Position numbers and translations under genes: made by a program. The notes under the pieces were generated by a model. The model was given only the letters and a program-made list of their open reading frames with translations, was not told where the DNA came from and made no database searches. Below are positions 13,014 through 23,788 of a DNA stretch of 64,000 nt, one piece after another; the stretch's first letter is position 1, and each line of letters opens with the position of its first letter. Source of the DNA: Aegilops tauschii subsp. strangulata (Eukaryota; Streptophyta; Magnoliopsida; Poales; Poaceae); the NCBI RefSeq assembly GCF_002575655.3, contig NC_053038.3, positions 143,484,885 through 143,548,884 of the forward strand, in the 5' to 3' direction.

Positions 13014-13885
13014 TAGATTGGTGCTTGTGGGTGACTAGTAGTGTTGATTGCATCTTGTAGTTGATTACTATATGGTTTATTTGGTGGAAGATTATATGTT
13101 CAGATCCATTATGCTATTTAATACCCCTCTGATTTTGAGCATGTTTATCACTTGTGAGTAGTTACTTTTGTTCTTGGGGTCATAGGAGAAATCATGTTGC
13201 AAGTAATCATGTGAACTTGATATGTGTTCGATATTTTGATAGGATGTATGTTGTGATTCCCTTAGTGGTGTCATGTGAACGTCGACTACATGACACTTCA
13301 CCATATTTGGTCCCAAGGGAATGCATTGTGGAGTAGTTATTAGATGATGGGTTGCGAGAGTGACCGAGGCTTAAACCCTAGTTTATGCGCTATTCCATAA
13401 GGGACCGATTGGATCCAAAAGTTTAATGCTATGGTTAGAATTTATTCTTAATACTTTTCTCGTAGTTGCGGATGCTTGCGAGGGGGTTAATCATAAGTAG
13501 GTGGTTTGTTCAAGTAAGAACAACACCTAAGCTCCGGTCCACCCACATATCAAATTATCAAAGTAGCAAACACAAATTGAATCAACATGATGAAAGTGAC
13601 TAGATAAAATTCCCGTGTACCCACAAGAACGCTTTTCTTATTATAAGAGACCCTTTTGGCCTGTCCTTTGCCTCAAAAGGATTGGGCTATCTTGCTGCAC
13701 TTTTGTTACTACTATCGTTACTTGATCGTTATAAATTATCTTGCTATGAAACTTCTTTGTTACTTACAATTTCAGCGCTTGCAGACACTACCATATACTT
13801 GTCATTTCCTTCTGCTGCTCGTTGGATTCGACATTCTTACTTATCGAAAAGGCTACAATTGATCCCATATACTTTTGGGTCATCA
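13014..13885 (+). mobile_element. Solo Gypsy LTR, right part
   Basis: This continues the LTR broken at 3400. It ends ...GGGTCATCA at 13885, and the TSD GGCGC follows at 13886-13890. Transcribed-looking features such as the TTATTATAAGAGA box near 13638 fall here. No primer-binding site follows, which supports the solo-LTR reading. Confidence 0.85.
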
Positions 13886-14177
13886 GGCGCTGCCAGTAAG
13901 CAGCAGTGAAGGTTTGAACTTGGAAAGCAAGGAGGCGCAATGGAAATGTGGTTCAAGCGCGGGCGATGGACTGTAGATGATGAAGCTTCCTGCGTAAGCC
14001 AGACTAGATGGTGCGCCAAGATATTTTATATCACAGCCCACACGATTCTTGCTAGTAAACTATTTGTGGTATACCTAATTTTTTCATTCTGTTTTGAAAG
14101 ACAAAATGGTGTTACGGAGGGAAAGGATGGTGTTTGAATTGCAACAACATTTATCTATAGTGAACATGCAACTATAT

Positions 14178-15508
14178 GAGTGTCGTGTTAAAATTTGGAA
14201 TTATTCCGGGTTCGTTTGGCCTTTTTATGCATTAATTGAGTTTCTAGGCATTTAATGTGCATAATTAAAATTTGAACTACAAGCACATGCTCCAGTGCAC
14301 CAAAGTTTGTTGAAAAATCACATGTGTGTCTTTGGGTGAACTTATAGGTCCCATGCAAGAATGGGAATGAAATTCAAACATCTGGGCATCGTGGCTCGGC
14401 CGAAAACATTGAGAAACTTGGTTTTAAATTCCTATAAATCCCAAACTCTCCTTAAAATCATGAAACTTGGCATGGTGTCATTTTATGGCACCAACATGCT
14501 GTGGTAATAATTTGGTCGAATTGGTATAAGTTTTAGTATAAGCTTCTTGCAAATTGGAGCTTCTCTCAAGAAGGCGTGTGGTTTCGGGAGGGAACGTGTC
14601 ACCTTTTTGTGCGAAACAACATACACTGCCCCCCTCTTAATTTTTGTACAGAGCAAACATAGAACTATATGAGTGTCGTGTTAAAATTTGGAATTATTTC
14701 GGGTTCGTTTGGCCATTTTTATGCATTAATTGAGTTTCTGGGCATTTAATGTGCATAATTCAAATTTGAACTACAAGCACATGCTCCAGTGCACGAAAGT
14801 TGGTTGAAAAATCACATGTGTGTCCTTGGGTGAATTTCTAGGTCCCATGCAAGAAACGGGATTTAAACATCTGGGCGTCATGGCTCGGCCAGTAACATTG
14901 AGAAACTTGGTTTTTAAATTACTGTAAATTCAAAACTTGCCTGAAAATCATGAAACTTGGCATGGTGTTATTTCATGGAACCAACATGCTGTGGTAAAAA
15001 ATTTGGCTGGATTGGGACAAGTTTTGGAATAAGCTTCTTGCAAACTGGAGCTTCTCTCAAGAAGGCTTGTGGTTCTGAGAGGGAACGTGTCACCTTTGTG
15101 TGTGAAATGATATACACTGCCTTCTCTCGCCTTGATTTTTTTACAGATGCAACTTAGTCCAATAGAAGTTTCGTGCTAAATTTTGGAATTATTCCGGGTT
15201 CGTTTGGCCTTTTCTATACATTAATTGAGTTTCCAGTCCTTTAATTCACATAATTCAAATTTGAACTACAAGCACATGCTCCAGTGCGCCAAAGTTAGTT
15301 GAAAAATAATTTATGTGTACTTGGGCGAATTTCTAGGTCCCATGTAAGAAATGGGAATGGAATTCAAACATTTGGGCATCTTGGCTCGGCCGGAAACATC
15401 GAGAAACTTGGTTTTAAAATTCCCGTAAATCCAAAACTCGCCTTAAAATCATGAAACCTGGCATGGTGTCATGACATGGCACCAACATGTTGTGGTAAAT
15501 TTTTTGTC
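14178..15508 (+). repeat. Tandem array, ~493 bp unit, about 2.7 copies
   Basis: Unit starts marked by CGTG(T/C)TAAA(A)TTTGGAATT fall near 14178, 14670 and 15167. Each unit contains AAATTTGAACTACAAGCACA, GGCTCGGCC, a TGGCACCAACATG motif and a final GAGAGGGAAC-type motif. The third unit is incomplete. The array is non-coding, and the short ORFs in it are repeat artefacts. Confidence 0.9.
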
Positions 15509-15904
15509 CAATTTGCAAAGGCGCACACATTAACAGTCAACAACGTCATTTTGGAACAAGTGCTGGCATGTTACAATCGGAAACACAAGTATTATTAAAA
15601 CCGTGGGCGTTCTACTTACCATTTACGTGCCACCATGCGTCCCCTTTTTTTATTGGCTACGAGGTGTCGTGCGGGGTAGCTATATGACTACGGGAGGTGT
15701 GCGATCAGAGCCCTGCGCGTGCTTATCGGGAGGAGAGCCCTTTGACCTCCATCCACCGCCCACCTCTCTCCCAACGTCTCCATTAATTACGCTCGAGCCC
15801 ATGTTTAATGGCGTGGCTATGTCTCACTCGACTGAGAGAAAAAAGAAAATTTTGCACAGATCTCGATGTAAGATCCGACGGAACTATATAGCATCGGCTG
15901 CGAC

Positions 15905-16783
15905 TTATAGCAAGACTGATGGATATATAAGGACAATGACAGTGGATAATAGTTGTGTTACAAATTTAGGAAGATAACTGAAAAAGCCACATGCGGCAAC
16001 ATCCGAAATACACAAGGGGAAAATAAGAAGGTAGACGCAGACATGATACGTTGCAGGCCGCGGAGAATAGTTCTGGCGGCAAGCGGTGATGATCTCTTTC
16101 ATGTCCTCAATACGCTGCTTGGCAGCATCCACAGATTCCCCTACTAGCCTTTTGCGCTCGATGCCGAGCATGGCTTTCTCGTCAATAAGTTTCTTGACGA
16201 TAACGCCTGTCCTCTTCAACAAGGCAGTGGTCTCCTCATGCTCCTTTGCTCTTCCGGTGATCTTCGCCCTCAGCAGGTCGCGCTCGGTGCGGAGCTTCGC
16301 CTTGTCCTCCCCTAGCCCCCATATGACGTTGGTAGCATTTTCAAACGAGGCATTCATCTCGTCCTGCAGCTTCATCCAGCCAAAGATCCGACCCATCAGG
16401 TCATCGAGCGTGGCACACATGCGCCTGTGAGAGTCCTCGCCTGCCCGCGAGACATTTTCCTAGGCCGTCGCGGTGCGGGAGGACCTCTCTGCTGCATTCA
16501 CGGTGCGGCGGGACATCTCTACTGCTTCCGCGGCGCGGTCGAACCAGTCTGCTACATCGACGATGCGGCGGGACCTTAGTGCTGATACGGCGGCGCGGCG
16601 GGACATGTCGGCTGCTTTCGCGGCAAGGCAGGAATCTCTCGTGCTTCTGCTTCCAAGCTCACCTCTCCCTGGTAGTAATCTCTCGACCCAGAACTCATGC
16701 GGGCCATGGCAGACACAAGGGAACGACGATGAAAGACTTGTTTGTTTTTGTGGATGAGCAGTTGAGGAGGAATGTGCAGTCAT
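15905..16783 (-). pseudogene. CACTA-borne coiled-coil protein ORF, one stop
   Basis: One reading frame from 16783 to 15905 is broken only by a TAG at 16460-16458. The C-terminal half (from Met at 16420) is rich in Lys, Glu, Arg and Leu with long heptad-like runs, so an extended coiled coil is likely. After about residue 120 it turns hydrophobic and may be read-through beyond a lost splice site. The N-terminal half is Ser/Arg/Ala-rich. A TATA box at 16805-16798 lies so close to the first ATG that the true start is probably a later one. Function is unknown. The same kind of ORF recurs in the second CACTA copy, suggesting element cargo. Confidence 0.5.
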
Positions 16784-16797
16784 CTTGGAGTATGTAG

Positions 16798-16805
16798 TAT
16801 TTATA
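16798..16805 (-). promoter_or_regulatory. TATA box upstream of the coiled-coil ORF
   Basis: TATAAATA on the reverse strand lies 15-22 bases before the first ATG (16783) and about 80 bases before a second candidate ATG near 16710. With a usual 30-base spacing to the start of transcription, the second ATG is more plausible. Confidence 0.45.
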
Positions 16806-17129
16806 ACCGAGTACTAGTACGCTCCTAAGTGGAAACCGTTTAGGTTTTGATCAATGTGAACAGGTTTGCAATTAAATATAGCGTGGTAGTAATTTGGAAT
16901 GTGACAGGATGCAAGCTCAAAATTTATTGACGGTTCTAATTCCGAAGTGCGGCACTATTCCCGAATGGCGTAATGTGGTCACGCATTCTCGGGCGCGTAC
17001 GTGGTGTTTGCACCATAGGATGCACCGCAATAGGCGATATCAGCCCACGTCTTGTTCCATCAACCGTGCGCGCTCCTTATTACTACCGCGCACGCTTCTT
17101 TAATTAGAATGTGTGCCCGTCTAGCACAC

Positions 17130-17480
17130 ACACGTTGATATGTCTAACTGTTTCTGTTTGTTGTGGCTAATCACAAACAGTTCATCCGTGTAAAGTGTAT
17201 GCCGTCAATCACAGACACCTTGCTGACCGTTTCTCTTGTGTTGCCTAATCACAAACAGTTCATCCGTGTGAAGTGTATGCCATCAATCGTAGACACCTTC
17301 ATCTGGCTGACCATTTCTATTGTGTTGCCTTATCACAAACAGTTAATCCGAGTGAACTGCATGCCGTATATCCCATCCACGTTCATTTGGCTGCCCGTTT
17401 ATGTTGTTCTGCCTCATCGCAAACAGCTCATTCGAGTGAACTGTATGCTCCGCAATGCACACACAACTAAAATATGAACC
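17130..17480 (+). repeat. CACTA right-end subterminal repeats
   Basis: Three to four diverged units of about 90 bp contain ATCACAAACAGTTCATCCGTG followed by a GTATGCC(A/G)T motif and a CACCTTCATCTGGCTG motif. The same motifs recur at 47520-47700 in the other CACTA copy. Subterminal repeats are where transposase binds in this superfamily; that role here is inferred. Confidence 0.6.
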
Positions 17481-17542
17481 GCGTTTGATGTATCCACCAT
17501 CGCAAACGTTTTGCATCTTTTTTGATGGTTTTATTACATCAT

Positions 17543-18163
17543 TGTGGGGATATACCTTGCGGTATAACCCGGCCTGAAGTATGACCCAACCGGGACTTGG
17601 CGACTCATTGGTAACCCGGCCAAACTTGGCGACTCACTGTTGACCCGGCTGGGACTTGGCGCCTCATCGGTATCCCGCCCAGACTTGGCGGTTCGTGAGA
17701 GGGCCGGCTCAAGGAGAGGCCTAGACGGGCGGCTCACGGAGAAGGTCCAAGAATAGCAAGACCCTGCTAGGAAAGCAAGACCCGGACTTGTACCGGCTTG
17801 TAATAGAAGATAGACTAGTCCTAATCCTACTAGGACTCTATATGTAAGTCGCCTCTTCAACTTATATAAGGAGGGGTAGGGCACCCCAAGGGGGACAAGT
17901 TGGGACAGGCGATCTTAGGCAAGATCAAAGTAGATGCTCTCGAGATAGAGGTAGGGAAACACCGCCCAGGTGACTGAGATCATCATCATCATCAATACCA
18001 GTGAAGCAAGATGTAGGCTTTTACCTCCATCGCGAGGGGCCGAACCTGGGTAAAATCTCGCGTCTCTCGATTTCGACCAACCCCGTTCAATCTACTACCT
18101 AGTTGCGATGGCCTCACCACTAAGTCCTTTCATGGGGACATCTGTCGTGACAAAACCACGACA
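17543..18163 (+). mobile_element. Gypsy 5' LTR (621 bp)
   Basis: The LTR starts TGTGGGGATATACC and ends CCACGACA, directly followed by GTTGGCGTCCACCGTGGGGC, a primer-binding-site type used by Tat-like Gypsy elements. A TATA box (TATATAA) is at 17863-17869. The last 22 bases form a small inverted repeat (TGTCGTG...CACGACA). Internal units of the ACTTGGCGACTCA type recur at 17594-17700. The element is forward-oriented, inserted in the CACTA right end; the 5 bases before it are ATCAT. Confidence 0.8.
17863..17869 (+). promoter_or_regulatory. TATA box of the Gypsy LTR at 17543
   Basis: TATATAA lies about 300 bases before the LTR end, followed by a G-rich leader. Assigned by motif and place. Confidence 0.5.
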
Positions 18164-18605
18164 GTTGGCGTCCACCGTGGGGCCATCGCATGGTGATGTT
18201 ATGTTCTTGGAGGGATCTCTTAAGAGATCGAGAAGCTCGCGATTCACAGGATAAAAGAAAAGATGGCAGGGAGGAGTTCATCACTTAAGATTGAAAAAGG
18301 TTTCAAAGGCAGCATAGATCGGATCATAGCAAGGTTTTAGCAGCGTCCGTCCACACACAACGTCCGTACAGATCAGTTTTTGGCGGGTCCAATCTCCGTC
18401 AACAAACAACGGCGACTCCATCGCCGACTCCAGCCACCTTGCGATTCCAATCGCTCCACACCAAACTCACCACATATTTCGCTGCCAGCCAAGTCAATCA
18501 ATTACGCTGGCCGACTCCTGTATGGCAGTACGTCCAAGTCAGTGTGTAACTCGGTTTGGCAACGTTCAAAGAATATTTTAAAGCGGTTTGGCAACGTTTA
18601 AGGAA
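18164..18605 (+). mobile_element. Gypsy leader remnant after the primer-binding site
   Basis: The stretch begins with the primer-binding site at 18164-18183 and continues as an untranslated leader without a long frame. Its gag-pol is not in the window. The Mutator-like element inserted at 18615 interrupts it, and I cannot show that it resumes after 24663. A CGGTTTGGCAACGTT motif occurs twice near 18552-18600. Confidence 0.45.
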
Positions 18606-18614
18606 TAGTTTAAA
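18606..18614. repeat. 9 bp TSD TAGTTTAAA, left copy
   Basis: TAGTTTAAA at 18606-18614 is repeated exactly at 24655-24663. A 9 bp duplication is diagnostic of Mutator-type transposition. Confidence 0.85.
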
Positions 18615-18662
18615 GGGTCTGTCTATATCACATCTAGATGTGAGATAATATCTCACATCTAA
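18615..18662 (+). repeat. MULE left terminal inverted repeat
   Basis: It begins GGGTCTGTCTATATC and contains the palindrome CACATCTAGATGTG. It pairs with 24606-24654 read in reverse, with mismatches concentrated in the first seven bases. Confidence 0.8.
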
Positions 18663-18679
18663 CTTGTGACATTAGCAGA

Positions 18680-18928
18680 TCGTTTTCTTATTTGTTTTTC
18701 TCGTGCTATTTCGTTTTTCCTTTTTTTATTGGGCCAGCCGACTGCAGAGACAAAAAAATTAAATGACAAAGTGCGTTGCGCTAGGAATCGAACTCAGGTC
18801 TTATTTGTTTTTCCGCGAAGTTTTCTTACTTTGTCTTTTTTTTCCCATTGGGCCGGCCGACTGGAGCGACAAAAAATATGAAACCTGTATGGAGTACAAA
18901 ATGCGCTGCCTATGAATCGAACTCAGGA
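18680..18928. repeat. Direct duplication of ~125 bp inside the MULE
   Basis: Two diverged copies each contain TCTTATTTGTTTTTC, a GGGCC(A/G)GCCGACTG motif and a closing AATCGAACTCAGG (near 18787 and 18916). The last motif resembles a tRNA T-arm on the reverse strand, but no tRNA gene is supported. Confidence 0.65.
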
Positions 18929-19019
18929 CAACAAGGAGGTCTCACAGGGTCGAACCACTCGAATAGATAGCAGCTATTGACTTTTACAAAGAGGCGAGTG
19001 TATAAGAATATAGTAAACA

Positions 19020-19560
19020 TTCAAGATTAGAAGACAATCTTGCAATTTTTTAAAAACTTTTTTACAAATTGTGGAAAAATTGAAATGTCAAATTTTTTTG
19101 GAAACAAAAACAATTTTAAAATTTCAAACATTCTTTTTCAAATGTGAATAAACTTTGTAGTTCCAAAGATTTTTTGACAAATAAGAACAAAATTTGGTAT
19201 TCCGAAGAATTTCTTCATTAACAAAATTTCAAAACCGTGAACAATTTATGAAAATCCCGGAACAGTTTTTAAAGTGTGGACACTTTTGATAATTCCAATC
19301 ATTTTCTGAAAAATACATATACATTGAGTTTATTTTTATTTTAGTCATAAATTTTGAAATAAAAAATTTGTTTGCACCATTTAAAAAATGTTGACATTTG
19401 AAAATATTCATGCATTTAAAAATATGTTTGTGATGTTTAAAGAAATTTATTATACAAAAAAAGTTTCATAACATTCAAAGAAATGTCCGTGACAATTTTT
19501 TAGAGAAACCTCACGCATTTAAAAAATCAGGACATTTTCTAGAAATTCGTGAAGGACATG
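19020..19560. other. AT-rich non-coding zone of the MULE
   Basis: Runs of A and T with repeated AAATTT(C/T)AAA and GAACAATTT words. No reading frame of note; both strands were checked for genes and none is seen. Confidence 0.6.
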
Positions 19561-19609
19561 CAATTACCACCCCTCCCCATAAAGCCAATTCCACAACCCG
19601 ATCCAGCCA

Positions 19610-20717
19610 CTCCTAGTTGTAGTAGCATTGAAGGCATGCAATGAAGTTGGGGGACAACACTAGTAGTTGTGAATCGACGGTGGGATGAAACAAGCTACGG
19701 TCCTAGTTGCTAGTTAGGTGGACTTGCGACTTGGATGAAAAATAATGCATGTGCCTAGTTGTGAGGCGAGGGTGCGCTTGCAACTGGGAGAACTACGAGA
19801 TGAGTTGCGACTCAAGGATGGACTTAAAACTGGGATAACTACAAACTACGGGCCCAATTCCGAGTCAAGGGTCAACTTGCAACTGGGATAAAACAAACTA
19901 CGACCCTAGTTGCGAGTCGAAGATGGACCTGCAACTGGGATGAAAGACCAAACATGGGCCTAGTTGCGAGTCGAGGGTGGGCTTGCAACTGGGATAAAGC
20001 AAACCATGGGCCTAGTTGCGAGTCGAGAGTGGACTTCTAACTAGGACAACAAAAACTACGAGCTCAGTTGCGACTCGAGGCAAACCATGGGCCTAGTTGC
20101 GAGTCGAGAGTGGACTTGTAACTAGGAAAACAAAAACTACGAGCTCAGTTGCGACTCGAGGGTGGAGTTGCAACTGACATGAAAAACAAAAGACATGTCG
20201 AGTTGCGAGTTGAGGGAGGACTTGCAACTAGGACAACAACAAACTATGGGCCGAGTTGCAAGTCAAGGGTGGAATTGCAACTTGGACATCAACAAAACTA
20301 TCCAATTGCGAGTCGAGGATGGACTTGAAATTAAGACAACTATGAAACAACGAGCCCAGTTGCGAGGCAAGCGTCGACTGGCAACTGGAATGGAAAAACA
20401 CTATCCCAGTTGCGAGTCAAGGGTGGACATGCAACTGGGATGAAAAACAAAACATGCCTAGTTTCAAGTCGAGGGTAGGCTTGCAACTGGTAGAACTATG
20501 AGCCCGATTGCGAGTGGAAGATGTACTTGCAACTAGGACAACTACGAAACTAAAAAGCCCAATTGCAAGTCTATGGTCGAATTGCAACTAGGATGAAAGA
20601 AAAACACATGCCCACTTACGAGTCAAACTGGGCTTGTAGGGTGGACTTGCATGTTGGGGGCGGACTTGCAACTAGGACAAAAGTGGTTGGAACCCTAGTT
20701 GCGTGTCGAGCACGGAG
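19610..20717. repeat. Minisatellite, ~52 bp unit, about 20 copies (left block)
   Basis: Diverged units are built around AGTTGCGAGTCGAGGGTGG and CTTGCAACTGGGA, followed by a variable ACAA/CATGGGCC spacer. Unit length is about 50-60 bp. The array continues at 22289-22665 after the LINE insertion. Open frames across it are repeat by-products. Confidence 0.9.
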
Positions 20718-22288
20718 TTTTTTTTTGACACCTGAAACAGTAGGAGAGCCTCCTACTGTGTAATTAAATTAATGAATGGGGGTGGAGTTACATATGGTTT
20801 TTACATGTCACCCCCTTTGGGGCGGGCTGGGGAGGAAGGAAACTACAAAGAAGTTACAAAGGAGTTGAGAAAGGAGATATGCTTTTCCCCAACTCTATGT
20901 GTTAGGAGGGAGAGATCTGCTTTTAGTCTTGAACTCCAGGATGCTTTCGTGGGTGTTATTCTTCTGAAGACCTTATTATTTCTTTCCTTAGAAATGCTCC
21001 AAGCTGCTTGCAAGAAGATTGCCATGAACAGTGGCTTGTTCCCTGAAGTTTTAGCTATGTTTATCCAATCCAATCATGAGCCTTGAGAACTCCAGCAAAT
21101 TTCAATGTCTGACCAACAGTTTTTGCTAAATGAGCATTCAAAGAAGAGATGTTCTACTGTTTCTTCCAAGCTAGACTCATAGAGGAGGCAGGTGTAGTCG
21201 TTGCCAATGTTGTAGTGTCTGCGTTTCAACATGTTTCTGGTGTTGAGCCTGTCAGACAGTAGGAGCCAACCAAAAACATTGATTTTCATGGTAACTTTAG
21301 ATTTTCATAGCCATTTATAGGCCTGGTGGGCCCGATCATCCCTGAAGTAGAAGTTGTAGTATTTGCTGGCCGAGTACGTCTCAGATCCCCATGTGCAGGT
21401 CCACTTATCAGTAGCAGAACGGCTGTCCTGAAGTTCAATGTCACGGGCCAGTCGTTGAAGATCCCTTGTCTCTGCATGCGCCTGAGCCGATAGTGGTAGG
21501 TGGAACGTTTCTCCCAGTGTCGTGTTCCCCAAGAAATCTTTGACTGATAGATCCTCCTGAATGGCGAACGAGAAAGCCCGCGGGTGTGTTTCTGCCAGAA
21601 TACCATCAATCCATAAATCCTTCCAGAAAAGGATGTCTTCACCCGTGTGCACTTGAGCTTTGGTAATCCCTCGATAAATTGGCATGATTTTTGTCACATC
21701 TCGCCATCAGAAAGAACCGCATGGGTTAGATGCATGGGGGATTTTGTTGCTGTAGTATGTGTTCCATAAGAGTTCCACCCAAGGCAGGTCCCAACGGTTG
21801 TAAAATTCATGTAGGTATTTAAGTAGGAGTGCATCACTTTGTACCTTAAAATTAATGACACCTAGTCCTCCAGATTCCTTGGATCGGCAAACCATGTCCC
21901 AAGCCGCGAGGGAGCTGCAAGAATCTCCATTTTCAGTTTTTTTTGGTCCATAAGCATTGGCGTCTGATTTTATCCAATAGTTCAATGATGCTTAGGGGCA
22001 TCTTGAGCGTGCAGAGGGTGAAAATTATTAGGGAAGTAATAACCGAGTTGAGGAGTGACAATTTACCCCCATAAGAGATCATGTTGAGCGTAGTAGAAAG
22101 CCTTCTTTCCACTCTGCAAACGAGCGGGAGGAGATCTTGCACCGAAGGCCTGGTCGTCCCCATAAGTAGACCAAGGTACGTGAAGGGCATTTTGCCAACC
22201 ACACACCCAAAGATAGTTGCCAGGCAGTTGTATGTGTCTTCATCGTAGTTTATGGGGATCAAAGTTGATTTGTGAAAGTTTATTTTAA
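20718..22288 (-). pseudogene. 5'-truncated LINE (L1-type) ORF2 fragment
   Basis: A non-LTR retrotransposon 3' end on the reverse strand is inserted in the minisatellite. A T8-9 tract at 20718-20726 is its poly(A) tail. The flanks GTCGAGCACGGAG (20705-20717) and GTCGAGCGCGGAG (22289-22301) look like a 13 bp TSD with one mismatch. Reading from about 22290 down: the RT C-terminal part with a FTYLGLLMG motif and KLSLLNSV, then a zf-RVT-type domain with a WKSKVTMKINVF-like core and C/H residues, then a C-terminal helix region. There is one frameshift near 21960. Three TGA stops (near 21708, 21291, 21075) all sit where Trp is usual. It is dead. Confidence 0.85.
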
Positions 22289-22665
22289 GTCGAGCGCGGA
22301 GTTGCAACTGGGACAAAAAATGAGCGATGCCAAGTTGCGTATGAATGGTGCACTCGCAAAGTAGGACAAGTAAAGAGGTAGGCCCAGTTGCATGTTGAGG
22401 ATGAACTTGCAACTAAGACAAAAAATGGTCCAAGGCCCAGTTGCATGTCAGGGGTGGACTTGCAGCTGGGACAAAAAGTGGTCTGGCCCTAGTTGTGTGT
22501 CGGGGGTGGACTTGCCACAAGAACAAGTAATGTGTTAGGCCAAGTTGCGCATGAATAGTGAACTCGCAAGTAGGACAACAAAAAAGGCAGGTCAAATTGC
22601 ATGTTGACGATGGACTTGCAACTCAGACAAAAAGGGGTTGACCCACAACTGAGACAAAATAGTCG
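22289..22665. repeat. Minisatellite, ~52 bp unit, about 7 copies (right block)
   Basis: This continues the same units after the LINE, with AGTTGC(A/G)(T/C)GT and GGACTTGCAACT motifs. Units here are more diverged, with a GCACTCGCAAGTAGGAC-type variant occurring twice. Confidence 0.85.
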
Positions 22666-22666
22666 G

Positions 22667-23227
22667 CATGGAGGCGAGGGATCTAACGCTTGAATGAAAA
22701 TTATAGACACTAAAATGAATGATGGTGAACTTAGACGAGACAAAATTATTCAAAAAATTGGAAAAAGGGGAAAAATAAGACACAACAACACTGACAAAGA
22801 AACAGATAGAAAGAACAAAGAAAAGAAAGAAATCTAAAAAGAAGAAAAAAGTTGGTAATGAAGGAAAGAGAATGGAAGATGGAAGAGAGTGACAATAGAT
22901 GATGCATGGCAAACAAATAGTCACCAGGGAGGCGAGGGATCGAGCGCTTGAATGAAAAATATAGACACTAAATTGAAAGATGGCGAAATTAGATGAGACA
23001 TCATTTCCGATGAAAAAATATTTATGAATTTAGAAGGTGTTTTTATAAAAATATTCACAAAAACCTTATTCACAAATTTGGAAAAAGGAAAAAAAACGAC
23101 ACAAAAAAATGAAAAAAAAACAAAAAGAAAAACGGGTAGAAATTATAGTAAAAAAAGAAATCTGAAAGGAACAAAAAAGTTGGTAATGAAGGAAACAGAA
23201 CGGAAGAAGGATGAGAGTGACAATAAA
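22667..23227. repeat. Purine-rich direct duplication inside the MULE
   Basis: Two copies (22667-22922 and 22927-23227) share GGAGGCGAGGGATC, GCTTGAATGAAAA(T)TATAGACACTAAA, a long A-rich middle and AAAGTTGGTAATGAAGGAAA. The second has extra A-rich insertions. Long frames on either strand reflect composition. Confidence 0.75.
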
Positions 23228-23481
23228 GAGTTAGAGGAAATGGATCAGTGCTCTTGGTTTACATGTGTTAGCCGGTAGACTTTCAAATCTCCAAAGCCAA
23301 TAAACAAACGAACAAAAACTAGAAAATAAGTAGAGCCCATCCTCACATTGGCTAGATAACGGGTTGATAGAGAAAAGAAATGAGAATGGTTCAAAATAAT
23401 GACCGCGACAAAGCACACTACAGAACGATGTGAATCGTGTTGCACGAGATTTACATCATCAACAGATCAAACGGTAAACAA

Positions 23482-23515
23482 CTTAGATGTGAGGTAACTA
23501 TTCCACATCTAACAC
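23482..23515. repeat. Internal copy of the MULE right terminal repeat
   Basis: ACTTAGATGTGAGGTAA...CACATCTAAC preceded by AAACGGTAAACA matches the right end (AACGGTGAGGA then ACTTAGATGTGAGATAG). It is in the same orientation as the right end and about 1.1 kb inside it. Confidence 0.6.
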
Positions 23516-23788
23516 AAAGTTTCATTTTGTTTTTATTTATTTGATGAAAACAAAGATTGATGCAAGTCCACATGAGATGGAGAGAGTGGAGAATGCAAAA
23601 ATGGCAAAAACGTTCCGTATTCCCTACGCGTCTCGTAGCAGCCTATACAACAATAGACCAAAAAGGAAAACAGAATAGAAATGAAAGGCAGCCAATGCTA
23701 GCACACACATGGGCCAAGCCCACGTTGGCACGCTGCATGCACGTCCCGTGCGGGCTGCGCTAGCGCACGCTACAAATCGCCAGATCAT

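Larger units (their letters stand above)
13886..17542 (+). mobile_element. CACTA-type DNA transposon fragment, right-hand part
   Basis: This shares its architecture with the copy at 36.1-47.7 kb: a ~500 bp tandem array, a reverse-strand coiled-coil ORF with its own TATA box, and right-end subterminal repeats around ATCACAAACAGTTCATCC. Both arrays carry related motifs (AAATTTGAACTACA; a GAGAGGGAAC motif ending each unit). The left end is not visible, either lost or beyond the solo LTR. The right end is cut by the Gypsy LTR at 17543. No transposase reading frame is present. Assignment to CACTA rests on resemblance to Triticeae elements of that order; I see no terminal CACTA at either end of this fragment. 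Confidence 0.55.

Noticed and set aside
18780..18930. TCGAACTCAGG motifs resembling a tRNA T-arm (B box) on the reverse strand
   Set aside because: No A box at the right distance, no cloverleaf and no T-run follow. The motif is repeated only because of the 125 bp duplication.
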